Shown in pieces: positions 24,996 through 34,874 of a stretch of DNA of 34,937 bases (position 1 is the stretch's first letter; every line of letters starts with the position of its first letter). The notes under the pieces are model-generated. The model worked only from the letters and a program-made list of their open reading frames with translations. It was not told where the DNA came from and did no database searches. Location: contig JAAFJQ010000012.1 in assembly GCA_013298185.1 (NCBI GenBank), positions 1-34,937 of the forward strand, read 5' to 3'. Both the position numbers and the translations under genes were made by a program. Origin of the DNA: Deinococcales bacterium. GTDB lineage: Bacteria; Deinococcota; Deinococci; Deinococcales; JAAFIG01.

Positions 24996-26276
24996 ATGAG
25001 ACGACAGCGATTGATTGCAGGTTTGGTTTTGACGCTTGGGACGGTTGTTTTGCTTTCCCAGAATGTCATCACGGCAACATCTCAAGTGGCTGTTGTTGAC
25101 AACACCAGCTTGCAGCAAAAGATGCTGGTCGGCTATCAAGGCTGGTTTGCAACTCCTGGTGACGGTTCTCGAGTCAATAATTGGAGTCACTGGCTCAAAG
25201 GCAATGCGCCCAATCAAACGCCTTTGGTGGATATGTGGCCCGACTTGCGTGAGTACGATGCCGATGAGCTTTTTTCCACGCCGCTGACCCTGCCGGGTGG
25301 CAGCCCTGCCAAAGCATTTTCGTCTTTCAAAGAAAAAACGGTTTTGCGGCACTTTCGCTGGATGCAGGAAGCTGGGATTGATGGCGCTTTGCTGCAACGT
25401 TTTGTGCGTTCAATTCAAGACCCAAGGTTTTTTGATTTTCGCAACCAAGTGACGCGCAACGTGATCAAAGGCGCTGAAACGTATGGGCGTGTCTTTGCGA
25501 TGGAATACGACCTTTCGATTCAGGATGCCGAGTTGCTGAAAAAAGATTGGATGTTCCTTGTGGATACCCTCAAAGTCACGGCAAGCTCGCGTTATTTGCG
25601 TCACAAAGGTCGTCCACTCTTGGCAATCTGGGGGATTGGCTTGAAGGATCGCAATGGAACTGCCGCCCAAGCGCAAGACCTGATTGATTGGTTTCGTACC
25701 ACCGCGCCCGAAAAATACCGTGCTTCGATTATGGGTGGCGTTCCGGAAGGCTGGCGCAACGGCACCAACAGCGCTCAATCTGGGGCTGATTGGGCAAAGG
25801 TTTACCGTTCGCTTGACATCATCAGTCCGTGGGCTGTTGGAAGATTCGCTGATAACGCAGGTGCAGACCGTTTTAAGCAAAACTTTATTGTTCCAGATTT
25901 GCTCGAGACTAATCGTTTGGGCATTGGTTATATGCCCGTGGTTTTCCCTGGTTTTTCATGGAAAAACCTGAAAAACGGTCCTGTCAATCAAATTCCTCGT
26001 CGAGGTGGTCGTTTTTATTGGAATCAGGTGTACAACGCCATCAGTTCTGGCGCGACAATGATCAAAACAGCCATGTTTGACGAAATAGACGAAGGCACAG
26101 CCATTTTCAAAATCTCTGAGGGGAAAGCCACCGCACCTGTCGAGTTTCCAATGGTGAATCTCGATGCAGACGGGGAAAAGTTACCCTCCGACTGGTATTT
26201 GCGTGTGGCTGGGGCTGGCACCAAAATGCTCAAGCAAGAAATAGCCTTGACAAAAGATTTACCTTTGCGTCCATAG
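24996..26276 (+). CDS. Glycoside hydrolase family 71/99-like protein
   Basis: KMLVGYQGWFATPGDGSRVNNWSHWL...FRWMQEAGIDGALLQRFV...FAMEYDLS...NQVYNAISSGATMIKTAMFDEIDEGTAIFK. Confidence 0.85.
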   Translation: MRRQRLIAGLVLTLGTVVLLSQNVITATSQVAVVDNTSLQQKMLVGYQGWFATPGDGSRVNNWSHWLKGNAPNQTPLVDMWPDLREYDADELFSTPLTLPGGSPAKAFSSFKEKTVLRHFRWMQEAGIDGALLQRFVRSIQDPRFFDFRNQVTRNVIKGAETYGRVFAMEYDLSIQDAELLKKDWMFLVDTLKVTASSRYLRHKGRPLLAIWGIGLKDRNGTAAQAQDLIDWFRTTAPEKYRASIMGGVPEGWRNGTNSAQSGADWAKVYRSLDIISPWAVGRFADNAGADRFKQNFIVPDLLETNRLGIGYMPVVFPGFSWKNLKNGPVNQIPRRGGRFYWNQVYNAISSGATMIKTAMFDEIDEGTAIFKISEGKATAPVEFPMVNLDADGEKLPSDWYLRVAGAGTKMLKQEIALTKDLPLRP

Positions 26277-26317
26277 CAATGGCGTATTTATAGCCCACTC
26301 GAGTCTTGAGGAGAATC

Positions 26318-26662
26318 ATGTTAGACCAATTTGATGCTGTAACCGCCGCAGCAGAACACCATCAAGTCCTGCTCGAGAATGACCAAGTGCGGGTTCTCGA
26401 GACAATCATAAAACCAGATGAAGAAACAGCTATTCATACGCACATTTGGTCTGGGGTGTTGTACATCGTTGCTTGGAGCGATATTGTGCGTTTTAACGAG
26501 CATCGCAATGTGATGATGGACTCGAGAACCCTGCCTCGAGCGCCGACGGCTGGCACAGCCATGATGAGCGCACCGCTTGGGCTGCATTCCTTAAAAAATG
26601 TTGGCACTGGCAATCTGCATGTGATTCTGACTGAATTTAAGACGGCAATTTTGCTACAATAA
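26318..26662 (+). CDS. Cupin-like small protein
   Basis: VLLENDQVRVLETIIKPDEETAIHTHIWSGVLYIV cupin-like; SD GAGGAG before ATG 26318. Confidence 0.7.
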   Translation: MLDQFDAVTAAAEHHQVLLENDQVRVLETIIKPDEETAIHTHIWSGVLYIVAWSDIVRFNEHRNVMMDSRTLPRAPTAGTAMMSAPLGLHSLKNVGTGNLHVILTEFKTAILLQ

Positions 26663-26680
26663 CCACCAGTGAGGTGAAAT

Positions 26681-27172
26681 ATGACGTGGCAAGAAATCCT
26701 CGAGCATCCAAGTCTAAGTAGTTTGCCGTTCAAAATCGAAACCAACGAATACGGGCAGGTGGTCATGAGTCCAACCAGATATTTACACGGCATTTATCAA
26801 ATTCGTATGGGTGAAATGATAAAACGCTTCTTAACAGAAGGCATTGCCAGCACTGAAACCGCCATTTGGACGCGTAAGGGCGTAAAAGTACCCGATGTCG
26901 CTTGGTCAAGCTACGCATTTTTTAAGTTACACCGCGATGAACTCGAGTTAAGCCAAGCCCCTGAGCTTTGTGTTGAAATTTTATCACCAAACAACAGTGC
27001 CAAGGAAATCTCGAGCAAACGCAAATTGTATTTTGAACGTGGGGCGCTCGAGGTTTGGACTTGTGATCTAAGCGGTGCAGTCAAGTTTTACAATCCAGAA
27101 GGCGAAATCAAAACTTCAGCTTTGGCGACTGGTTTTCCCAAACAAGTGGAAATTGAAACACCTGATTCTTGA
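26681..27172 (+). CDS. Uma2 family (DUF820) putative endonuclease
   Basis: WTRKGVKVPDVAWSS...PELCVEILSPNNSAKEISSKRKLYFERGALEVWTCD. Confidence 0.88.
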   Translation: MTWQEILEHPSLSSLPFKIETNEYGQVVMSPTRYLHGIYQIRMGEMIKRFLTEGIASTETAIWTRKGVKVPDVAWSSYAFFKLHRDELELSQAPELCVEILSPNNSAKEISSKRKLYFERGALEVWTCDLSGAVKFYNPEGEIKTSALATGFPKQVEIETPDS

Positions 27173-27192
27173 AGCGTTTGGTGAAGTCAATT

Positions 27193-27303
27193 CTAGTGGG
27201 TCATTCAGTTTGTAAATACACTCAAATACAACTCGAGAAACGCGTCTAGCACAAATTTTCTCTTTAACCTTTTCTCTTTCCTCTGGGTCGAATGACCCAC
27301 TAG
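27193..27303. repeat. 111-bp MITE-like element with 14-bp perfect terminal inverted repeats
   Basis: CTAGTGGGTCATTC (27193-27206) and GAATGACCCACTAG (27290-27303). Confidence 0.65.
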
Positions 27304-28271
27304 TACCGTGTTCCAAGTGCAAAGCCTTTAGGCGCAACTTGCTCGAGTGCCGCTAAATCTTTACCGGTTAAATTCACCTCGAGTGCGGCGATGTTTTCAT
27401 CCAAGTACGCCATGCGTCTTGTCCCCGGAATCGGCACGAAATCCATACCAAAAGTCTGCCCTTGGGCGTATAACCAAGCCAGCGCCAGTTGCCCGGGGGT
27501 GCAGTTTTTTTGCGCTGCCAGTTCCTCGACTTTTTTCACCACTTCAAGGTTCTTAGCAAAGTTCTCGCCCACAAAACGCGGATTGGTGCGACGAAAATCG
27601 TCAGCCGCAAAGTCTTCAATGCGTTTGATTTGTCCTGTTAAAAAACCCCGTCCGAGTGGGCTGTACGGCACAAAACCAATGCCCAACTCGAGACAGGTTG
27701 CCAAAGTGTCATCCTCGGGGTCTCGAGACCAGAGGCTGTACTCTGTTTGGAGAGCGGCGATGGGGTGAATGGCGACTGCACGGCGGATGTTGGCGCTGTT
27801 TGCCTCTGATAGCCCGAGGTAACGCACCAGACCCTCTTTGACCAGTTCTGCCATTGCCCCAACGGTTTCTTCGATGGGTGTTTTTGGGTCTACGCGGTGC
27901 TGGTAGTACAGGTCAATCACATCCATACCAAGGCGTTTGAGGCTGGCTTCGGCGGCAGCTCGGACGTACTCGGGTTTGCCATTGATGCCTAAGAATGCGC
28001 CTGTTTCTTGGTTGCGAACACTGCCGAACTTGGTTGCAATCACATATTTTTCGCGTTGACCAGCAATGGCTTTGCCAATCAGTTCTTCGTTGCGTCCCAC
28101 GCCGTACATATCGGCGGTGTCTAAGAAATTCAGACCACGATTCAACGCATGGTGAATCACGGCAATTGAATCGGCATCATTGAACGAACCATAGAAATCG
28201 CTCATTCCCATGCAGCCCAAACCCATTTTTGAGACTTTCAAATCTGACCGACCTAACGAAACTTGCTGCAT
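27300..28271 (-). CDS. Aldo/keto reductase
   Basis: [56 protein letters not shown]...[23 protein letters not shown]. Confidence 0.95.
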   Translation of the reverse strand: MQQVSLGRSDLKVSKMGLGCMGMSDFYGSFNDADSIAVIHHALNRGLNFLDTADMYGVGRNEELIGKAIAGQREKYVIATKFGSVRNQETGAFLGINGKPEYVRAAAEASLKRLGMDVIDLYYQHRVDPKTPIEETVGAMAELVKEGLVRYLGLSEANSANIRRAVAIHPIAALQTEYSLWSRDPEDDTLATCLELGIGFVPYSPLGRGFLTGQIKRIEDFAADDFRRTNPRFVGENFAKNLEVVKKVEELAAQKNCTPGQLALAWLYAQGQTFGMDFVPIPGTRRMAYLDENIAALEVNLTGKDLAALEQVAPKGFALGTRY

Positions 28272-28724
28272 TTATACCTCCGAGGTTTTCGCTCGAGTTT
28301 CGGCTCGAGGTGAGAGAAAAGAACAAGTTGTTTTTGAACCTGTCTCTTCGATGTCTTTGTAAATGCCGATTTTGGTGATGATTGCTTCTAAGTTGGTTTC
28401 AAGTTCAACAATGTTGGCACGAACCGCTTTTTCATGTGCCTCAAGCAAAGCACGGCGCTCAGCCACAGCCTTGTCACCCATTTCGAGCAACTGCACGAAA
28501 CGCTGCATGATGCCAATTGGCATTCCAGTAGCGCGGAGTTTAATCAAAATTAAAATCGCGCCTAAGTTATCGGCGGTGTACCGACGCTGACCATTTGAGT
28601 CTCTGGCAATGTTGGGCAGCAAACCAATTCGTTCGTAATAGCGCAATGTATGGGCGGATAAGTTGGTTTCAACCGCCGCTTCTTTAATGCTGATGGTTTT
28701 GATTCGACTGGCTCGAGAACTCAT
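28272..28724 (-). CDS. MerR family transcriptional regulator
   Basis: SIKEAAVETNLSAHTLRYYERIGLLPNIARDSNGQRRYTADNL. Confidence 0.94.
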   Translation of the reverse strand: MSSRASRIKTISIKEAAVETNLSAHTLRYYERIGLLPNIARDSNGQRRYTADNLGAILILIKLRATGMPIGIMQRFVQLLEMGDKAVAERRALLEAHEKAVRANIVELETNLEAIITKIGIYKDIEETGSKTTCSFLSPRAETRAKTSEV

Positions 28725-28731
28725 AAAACCG

Positions 28732-28762
28732 AGTCTAAACGTTAGAGTGCGCTCGAAGTCAA
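28732..28762 (-). promoter_or_regulatory. MerR-type promoter with 19-bp spacer
   Basis: Reverse strand: TTGACT - 19 bp containing an ACgTTaGAG/CTCgAAgT dyad - TAGACT, 7 nt before the merR ATG. Confidence 0.75.
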
Positions 28763-28881
28763 ATCAGCCCAAGGTGTACAATGAAGTCATGGTGTTTGCG
28801 GTGAGGCTCGAATCGAGATCAAAAGAAAAATAAGCCACTGAGCGCATGTCTCGAGAAATATATTTCACTTATGCTGCATTT

Positions 28882-29433
28882 ATGTTACTCACTCCAACAC
28901 TGCACACGGCTCGTTTGTTATTGCGACCATTCACTGAAGCTGACACCGACGCGATTTTTGCCTTACTGAGCAACCCGCGTGTCTTGCGTTACTGGGATGC
29001 CCCACCTTGGAAAACTCGAGCGCAGGCTGCACGCTTTATCGCTCGGTGCAAGCAATCCGAGGAAGACGGTAGCCGCGTGCCACTGGCGATGATGCGAAAT
29101 CTCGACAACGCATTTATTGGCTGGTGCAGCTTGCAAAATGTTGATGCCGTGTATCGTAGTGCGCTGCTTGGATACTGTTTAGACGAGCCAGCTTGGGGAC
29201 AAGGATTTGCCACCGAAGCCGCCAGTGCTTTGCTGGATTGGGCATTTAGCAACATGAACTTAATCCGTATTCAGTCCGAGGCGGATACCCGTAATGCAGC
29301 CTCAGATCGGGTTCTGCAAAAACTTGGTTTTATGCGCGAAGGCACACTGCGCGAAAACTGCATTGTAGATGGCGAAGTTTCAGATTCTTGGATTTATGGG
29401 TTGCTGAAAAGAGAGTGGAAACCCCTCGAGTAA
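28882..29433 (+). CDS. GNAT family N-acetyltransferase (RimJ/RimL-like)
   Basis: MLLTPTLHTARLLLRPFTEADTDAIFALLSNPRVLRYWDAPPW...EADTRNAASDRVLQKLGFMREGTLREN. Start 28882 by family and TATGCT 6 nt upstream. Confidence 0.9.
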   Translation: MLLTPTLHTARLLLRPFTEADTDAIFALLSNPRVLRYWDAPPWKTRAQAARFIARCKQSEEDGSRVPLAMMRNLDNAFIGWCSLQNVDAVYRSALLGYCLDEPAWGQGFATEAASALLDWAFSNMNLIRIQSEADTRNAASDRVLQKLGFMREGTLRENCIVDGEVSDSWIYGLLKREWKPLE

Positions 29434-29488
29434 CGCCTAAAGCTCTGCAATTCTTACAAAGGCTGTTACAAGAGACAGCTCTTGCAAC

Positions 29489-30328
29489 CTAAACAGACTT
29501 TGGCGTTGAAGTTTCAATCGGTCTTGAATCATCCGAAACCCAGTCTGACCAACTGCCTGCATAGAGCTTCGCGCCGTGTAAACCAGCTACCTCGAGTGAA
29601 AGCAAATTGGCGCAAGCACTGACTCCACTACCGCAGTAAACAATCGTGTTCTCGGCTGTATCAAAGTCAAAACGCTGGCGTTGATTTTCAGGGCTTTTCC
29701 AAAAACCGTTCTCGAGCGCACTTGCCCAAACCAAATTCACCGCATCTGGGATATGCCCTGCTTTTTTATCCAGTGGTTCAACTTCGCCACGGTAACGCTC
29801 AGGCGCTCGAGAATCAATCAGGGTGATGTGTGCGGCTCGGGTGGCTACATCATCGGCATTGACCAGCATCTCAGGGCGGACTCGAGGTGTGAAGGTGCTT
29901 TTTGGATAGGTGGTTTGACTTGTCTCGAGTGGCGCTGTCCACGCGGCAATACCACCATCCAAGACTCGCACTTGGTCATGCCCAAGGTAACGCAACAACC
30001 ACCACAGGTGCGCTGCGTAGAAACCTTGTCCTGTGCTGGGGTCATCGTATGCCACAATCAGATGCTCAGAGCCAATGCCTAAACTCGAGAGTCGGGCGGC
30101 TACGTGCTGCGGGTCTGGCAGTGGATGCCGTCCACCGCTTCCATCAGGGCGTTTGGGACTCGAGAGGTCGGTTTCCAAATCCAGAAAAACCGCACCAGAT
30201 ATATGCCCAGCTTCAAAGGCTTTGCGTCCAGCTTGGGGTTGCCCCAGCGTAAAACGAGTATCCACAATTCGGATATTCGGGTTATCTATGTTCTCGAGCA
30301 GCCACGCAGCACTAACCAATGGGTTCAT
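29489..30328 (-). CDS. Sulfurtransferase (tandem rhodanese; thiosulfate/3-mercaptopyruvate type)
   Basis: VSAAWLLENIDNPNIRIVDTRFTLGQPQAGRKAFEAGHISGAVFLDLETDLS...VYCGSGVSACANLLSLE. Confidence 0.93.
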   Translation of the reverse strand: MNPLVSAAWLLENIDNPNIRIVDTRFTLGQPQAGRKAFEAGHISGAVFLDLETDLSSPKRPDGSGGRHPLPDPQHVAARLSSLGIGSEHLIVAYDDPSTGQGFYAAHLWWLLRYLGHDQVRVLDGGIAAWTAPLETSQTTYPKSTFTPRVRPEMLVNADDVATRAAHITLIDSRAPERYRGEVEPLDKKAGHIPDAVNLVWASALENGFWKSPENQRQRFDFDTAENTIVYCGSGVSACANLLSLEVAGLHGAKLYAGSWSDWVSDDSRPIETSTPKSV

Positions 30329-30411
30329 GGCTTAAGTATATAAACTTTGACCCAGTCAAAATACAAAATTCATTTCCCGCAAACCAAGCAGAATTTGTAT
30401 GATAGCTCTTG

Positions 30412-32382
30412 ATGAATCATACCTTAGCCGCCAACACCCTCCGCGCCCTGTCCCTTGATGCCATTTGCAAAGCCAAAGAAGGTCATCCCGGAGCGCCACT
30501 TGGCATGGCGGCTATGGGCTATGTGTTGTGGACAAAAATCATGCGCTACAACCCCAAAAACCCTGCGTGGTTGGCTCGAGATCGTTTTGTCCTAAGTGCT
30601 GGGCATGGCAGCATGTTGCAGTACGCCGCACTGCATTTAACGGGGTATGACTTGCCGCTTGAGCAAATCAAGAATTTTAGGCAATGGGGTAGTGCCACGG
30701 CTGGACACCCCGAAGTTGGGCATACGGCTGGTGTCGAAACCACCACAGGTCCACTTGGGCAAGGCTTTGCCAATGCAGTCGGGATGGCGCTGGCAGCGCA
30801 TCATTTGGCAGCGCGGTACAACCGAAATAAGCTCGAGATTTTTAGTAATTTTATTTACTGCATCTGCTCGGATGGCGACTTGCAAGAAGGTATCTCGCAT
30901 GAAACTGCCAGCTTAGCTGGGCATCTTGGTTTGGGCAAACTGGTGGTGCTGTACGACGATAACAACATCCAACTCGATGGTCCTACCGCTTGGGCGTTCT
31001 CGGAGGACATCACTGGGCGTTTTATGGCGTACAACTGGCATGTTCTCGAGGTGACAGATGGCGACACCGACTTTGAAGCCCTCGAGGTGGCTATTAAAGC
31101 GGCTCAAGCTGACCCGCGCCCAAGCCTGATTCGGGTCAAAACCACAATTGGTTACGGATTGCCTAAAGCTGGTCAAGCCGATGTTCACGGCAAAGCCCCA
31201 AGTGCGGATGATGTGATTTTTGCCAAGAAACAATATGGTTTTGAAAACCTCGAGCCATTTTTTATCAACCCCGAAGGCGCAAAGCCGTGGCAGGAAGCAG
31301 GTGCAAGAGGCGCGGCACTCGAGGCAGCTTGGCAAGACCAATTCCAAGTCTACGCTGATACCTTCCCAGTTGAACACGGCGAACTCGTTGGTCTGATGGA
31401 AAATCATCCGATCAGCCTCAGTCTCGAGGTACTACCCAAGTACGAAATTGGTGGCAAACCCGTCCGCACCCGCAACGCTGGTGGTGACAGCATTAACGCA
31501 CTGGTTAAACTCGAGCCGCGTCTGATTGGCGGTAGCGCTGACCTCAGCAGCAGCAACATGACCACCATCAAAGGCGAACCCGCCATGACTGCCGAAAATC
31601 TAGCAGCACGCAACATCAACTTTGGGGTGCGCGAATTTGGCATGGCGGCTATGGCGAACGGTATGGCACTGATGGGCTTACGCCCGTTTGTGGCAACCTT
31701 TTTCACTTTTTCTGATTACATGAAAAACGCCATTCGCATGGCAGCCCTGATGCACCAACCCGTGATTTTTGTTTTCACCCACGATAGTATCGGTGTTGGT
31801 ACAGATGGACCCACCCACCAGCCCATCGAGCATTTGGCTGCCTTAAGAGCCATTCCGAACCTGAGCGTGATTCGTCCAGCCGATGCCAATGAAACCAGTG
31901 TCGCTTGGAAAACTGCGCTCGAGCAGCAGCATAAGCCAACCGCGATCATCCTTAGCCGCCAAGATTTACCAGTTCTCGAGATCAATGCCAACGCCGCCAA
32001 AGGCGGCTACATTGCCAAAGACTGCCAAGGCACACCAGACGCCATTCTGATTGCCACAGGCAGTGAAGTTTCATTGGCGCTCGAGGCACAAAAAGCCTTG
32101 CTCGAGCAGGGTAAAAAAGCTCGGGTGGTCAGTTTGCCCTCTTGGGATATTTTTGCCACGCAAAGCCCCGAGTACCGCCAGAGCGTTCTCCCCAACAGCA
32201 TCCGCGCCAGAGTCGCCATTGAAGCAGGCTCGAGCCTCGGTTGGGAGCGCTTTGTGGGCTTGGACGGTAGCATGGTGACGTTGGATCGGTACGGAGCAAG
32301 TGCGCCCGATGCGGTGGTGTTCAAAGAACTTGGTTTTAACGTCGAAAACGTGGTCAAGGTGGTTCTGGAAACCATCGGTTAA
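30412..32382 (+). CDS. tkt: Transketolase
   Basis: [40 protein letters not shown]-type motif [25 protein letters not shown]. Confidence 0.96.
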   Translation: MNHTLAANTLRALSLDAICKAKEGHPGAPLGMAAMGYVLWTKIMRYNPKNPAWLARDRFVLSAGHGSMLQYAALHLTGYDLPLEQIKNFRQWGSATAGHPEVGHTAGVETTTGPLGQGFANAVGMALAAHHLAARYNRNKLEIFSNFIYCICSDGDLQEGISHETASLAGHLGLGKLVVLYDDNNIQLDGPTAWAFSEDITGRFMAYNWHVLEVTDGDTDFEALEVAIKAAQADPRPSLIRVKTTIGYGLPKAGQADVHGKAPSADDVIFAKKQYGFENLEPFFINPEGAKPWQEAGARGAALEAAWQDQFQVYADTFPVEHGELVGLMENHPISLSLEVLPKYEIGGKPVRTRNAGGDSINALVKLEPRLIGGSADLSSSNMTTIKGEPAMTAENLAARNINFGVREFGMAAMANGMALMGLRPFVATFFTFSDYMKNAIRMAALMHQPVIFVFTHDSIGVGTDGPTHQPIEHLAALRAIPNLSVIRPADANETSVAWKTALEQQHKPTAIILSRQDLPVLEINANAAKGGYIAKDCQGTPDAILIATGSEVSLALEAQKALLEQGKKARVVSLPSWDIFATQSPEYRQSVLPNSIRARVAIEAGSSLGWERFVGLDGSMVTLDRYGASAPDAVVFKELGFNVENVVKVVLETIG

Positions 32383-32460
32383 AGGTTGTACTCGTTGCTA
32401 CCTAAAAACCGTTGCCTTGGATACTCGAGTCTCGCCGCAAATTCCATAAACTAAACCCCT

Positions 32461-33342
32461 ATGGCATGGCTCGAGAACCGACACATTGCACCCTTTGCTT
32501 CTGCGGCATTTGACTTGTTTTTGCATGATTTAGCAGCAAAACTGGTCAATGCCACCACAGACCGCGCTGAGCTTTGTCGTGAGCTACTGGCAAATTTTTT
32601 ATACGGCACAAATTACACAGACCTCGAGGTACGACTGCCTTGGGTGGCGCTTCAGTTAGACCCAAACAACATCCTGCTCGAGGCAGAGCATTACCAACCG
32701 CTTGACCATGAAAAATTTGCCAAAGTCAAACCGCTTTTGTGGCTTTGGTACAACTTTGACCTTAGCCCCGCCGCGCAGAATATGGCGTTTGGCATTGCCT
32801 TCAGGCGCTTATTGGCGCAGCACATTTTTAAGCAATGCGGTCAGAACCTAAAAATCTTCCCCGGTGTGCAATTCAGCGTTGGTTATAACCTATCGGTCGG
32901 CGATGATGTTGTACTGCACCGCAATGTTTTTATTGACGACATTGGCGGTGTGACCCTGCACAGCCATGTTTCGGTTTCTGATTACGCCAACATTTACAGC
33001 CACACCCACAGCCCACTCGAGAGCAACGATGTCACCTTAAAACACACCACCATTGGTGCGGGAGCAAGAATCACCTATCATTCCACCATTTTGGCTGGCA
33101 GCACCATTTCCGATGATGCGATTGTTGGCACAATGAGCGTCGTGACCAAAGACATCGAGCCGCACACCATTGCTTATGGAATCCCCGCTCAACCAATGCG
33201 CGAAAAAATGCGTCCACCCATGCCGATCGAAGTTGACTCGAGGGTCTTTGTAGCCCCTCCAGAACGTCAAGGCAACCCAACTTACCCTGTGGCTGGAACA
33301 AACAACGCCACTCGAGCTGTGAAGACCTTGGTGAGTCGCTGA
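32461..33342 (+). CDS. Left-handed beta-helix acyltransferase (LacA/WbbJ-like)
   Basis: Hexapeptide-like repeats VGDDVVLHRNVFIDDIGGVTLHSHVSVSDYANIYSHTHSP...IGAGARITYHSTILAGSTISDDAIVGTMSVVTKDI. Confidence 0.88.
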   Translation: MAWLENRHIAPFASAAFDLFLHDLAAKLVNATTDRAELCRELLANFLYGTNYTDLEVRLPWVALQLDPNNILLEAEHYQPLDHEKFAKVKPLLWLWYNFDLSPAAQNMAFGIAFRRLLAQHIFKQCGQNLKIFPGVQFSVGYNLSVGDDVVLHRNVFIDDIGGVTLHSHVSVSDYANIYSHTHSPLESNDVTLKHTTIGAGARITYHSTILAGSTISDDAIVGTMSVVTKDIEPHTIAYGIPAQPMREKMRPPMPIEVDSRVFVAPPERQGNPTYPVAGTNNATRAVKTLVSR

Positions 33343-33396
33343 ACGAGCAGACGAAGGCAACTACTTTTAACCCTCAAAGCCCATAGCTCCAAGGGC

Positions 33397-33425
33397 TTAC
33401 TTTTTGCTTATTTCTTGTGTACAAT
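33397..33425 (+). promoter_or_regulatory. Promoter of class III aminotransferase gene
   Basis: TTACTT - 17 bp - TACAAT, leaving a ~135-nt leader. Confidence 0.6.
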
Positions 33426-33568
33426 CCCTCTCATGAGGTCGCTTCGCTTAGGTGCGGGTTTCAGTGGAACGAGTGGATCAATTGATCCGCCTGTTATTCC
33501 ATTGTTGCTTCGTTTCTAACTCTTTTCTCGAGGATGTTTTCTCGAGTTGACATAGGCGGTCTTTAATC

Positions 33569-34837
33569 ATGGAATTTACCAAATCAAAAGCCATGCTCGA
33601 GCGGTATTCGGCTTCGCTCAGCACATCAAACGCTGTTTCTTTCCCAATGGTCATCTCGCACGGTGAGGGTTGCTGGCTGACCGACTTGGACGGCAATAAG
33701 TACCTCGATATGATGGCAGGCATTGCCGTCAATACCACGGGTTATGCTCACCCAGCTGTGGTCAAAGCGGTGCAAGAACAAGCCGCCAAAGTGCAGCATT
33801 TGTGCTTTGCGGTTTTTGCCTCCGAGCCGCAAATTGAATTGGCGGAGCGCCTGAAAAAACATGTCGGACAAGATTACCGTGTCTTCTTTGGTAATTCTGG
33901 CACAGAAGGAATTGAAGCCGCTATGAAACTAGCGCGGTATCACACCAAACGCCCGTACTTTATTGCTTTTACAGGCAGTTTCCACGGGCGCAGCATGGGC
34001 GCATTAAGCCTGACCGCCAGTGTTTCTAAGTACCGCAAAGGCTTTGGCAATCTTGTCCCCGGTGTGTTCCACGCACCGTACCCACAGCCATACAAGTACC
34101 CGCGCACGGCTGAAATGACCGTCGAACACCTCGAGTATTTGTTTAAGCACACCACCCCGCCCGAAGAAGTGGCAGCCATTTTTGTTGAACCAATCCAAGG
34201 CGAAGGTGGTTATATTGTGCCACCCAAAGGCTTTATGCAAACCCTGCGCGACATCTGCGACAAGCACGGGATTTTACTGGTCGCCGATGAAGTGCAAACC
34301 GGTGTCGGACGCACAGGGCAATTTCTAGCGTGTGAAGCCGACAACGTTAAACCCGATATTGTGGTGCTTGCCAAAGGCTTGGCTTCTGGCTACCCCATCA
34401 GCGCCGTGATGTTCAAAGACAGCATTTCCACTTGGGGTCCTGGCGCTCACGGCACAACCTTTGGTGGCAATCCAGTCTCGAGTGCCGCAGCCCTTGCCAC
34501 TTTGGATGTTCTCGAGAATAGTGCAATGGACAACGCCAACATCCAAGGCGCGTACCTGCTCGAGCGAATGAAAGCCGTGCAACAAAAAGTACCAGAACTC
34601 GGTGATGTGCGCGGACGTGGTCTGATGATCGGTTTGGAATTCGTCAAAGAAAACAAACTCGAGAACCCAGAAATGCGCGATTTGGTGCAGAAACTCGCCC
34701 TCGAGAAAGGCTTAATTCTGCTAGGCGCTGGCAGCCACGCGATTCGTCTTGCACCCCCACTGGTGATCACCTCTGAAGATGCCAAATTCGCGGCTGATGT
34801 CCTCGAGAGTGTGATCCTCGAGGCAGCCAAGCACTAA
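33569..34837 (+). CDS. Class III (acetylornithine/GABA-type) aminotransferase
   Basis: GNSGTEGIEAAMKLARYHTKRPYFIAFTGSFHGRSMGALSLTAS; ADEVQTGVGRTG; VVLAKGLASGYPISAVM (PLP Lys). Confidence 0.93.
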   Translation: MEFTKSKAMLERYSASLSTSNAVSFPMVISHGEGCWLTDLDGNKYLDMMAGIAVNTTGYAHPAVVKAVQEQAAKVQHLCFAVFASEPQIELAERLKKHVGQDYRVFFGNSGTEGIEAAMKLARYHTKRPYFIAFTGSFHGRSMGALSLTASVSKYRKGFGNLVPGVFHAPYPQPYKYPRTAEMTVEHLEYLFKHTTPPEEVAAIFVEPIQGEGGYIVPPKGFMQTLRDICDKHGILLVADEVQTGVGRTGQFLACEADNVKPDIVVLAKGLASGYPISAVMFKDSISTWGPGAHGTTFGGNPVSSAAALATLDVLENSAMDNANIQGAYLLERMKAVQQKVPELGDVRGRGLMIGLEFVKENKLENPEMRDLVQKLALEKGLILLGAGSHAIRLAPPLVITSEDAKFAADVLESVILEAAKH

Positions 34838-34845
34838 AAACTTTG

Positions 34846-34874
34846 AAGGGTGGGATTTCACCCACCCTTTTTTT
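34846..34874. terminator. Intrinsic (probably bidirectional) terminator between aminotransferase and VOC gene
   Basis: AAGGGTGGG-ATTTCA-CCCACCCTT followed by TTTTT. Confidence 0.85.

Noticed and set aside
26681-27172. Uma2 (DUF820) protein as part of a defence island
   Set aside because: Uma2 genes are commonly scattered as singletons; no neighbouring defence genes other than TA modules.
30913-31407. 164-aa minus-strand ORF and other minus ORFs in 30546-32375
   Set aside because: Antisense to transketolase.
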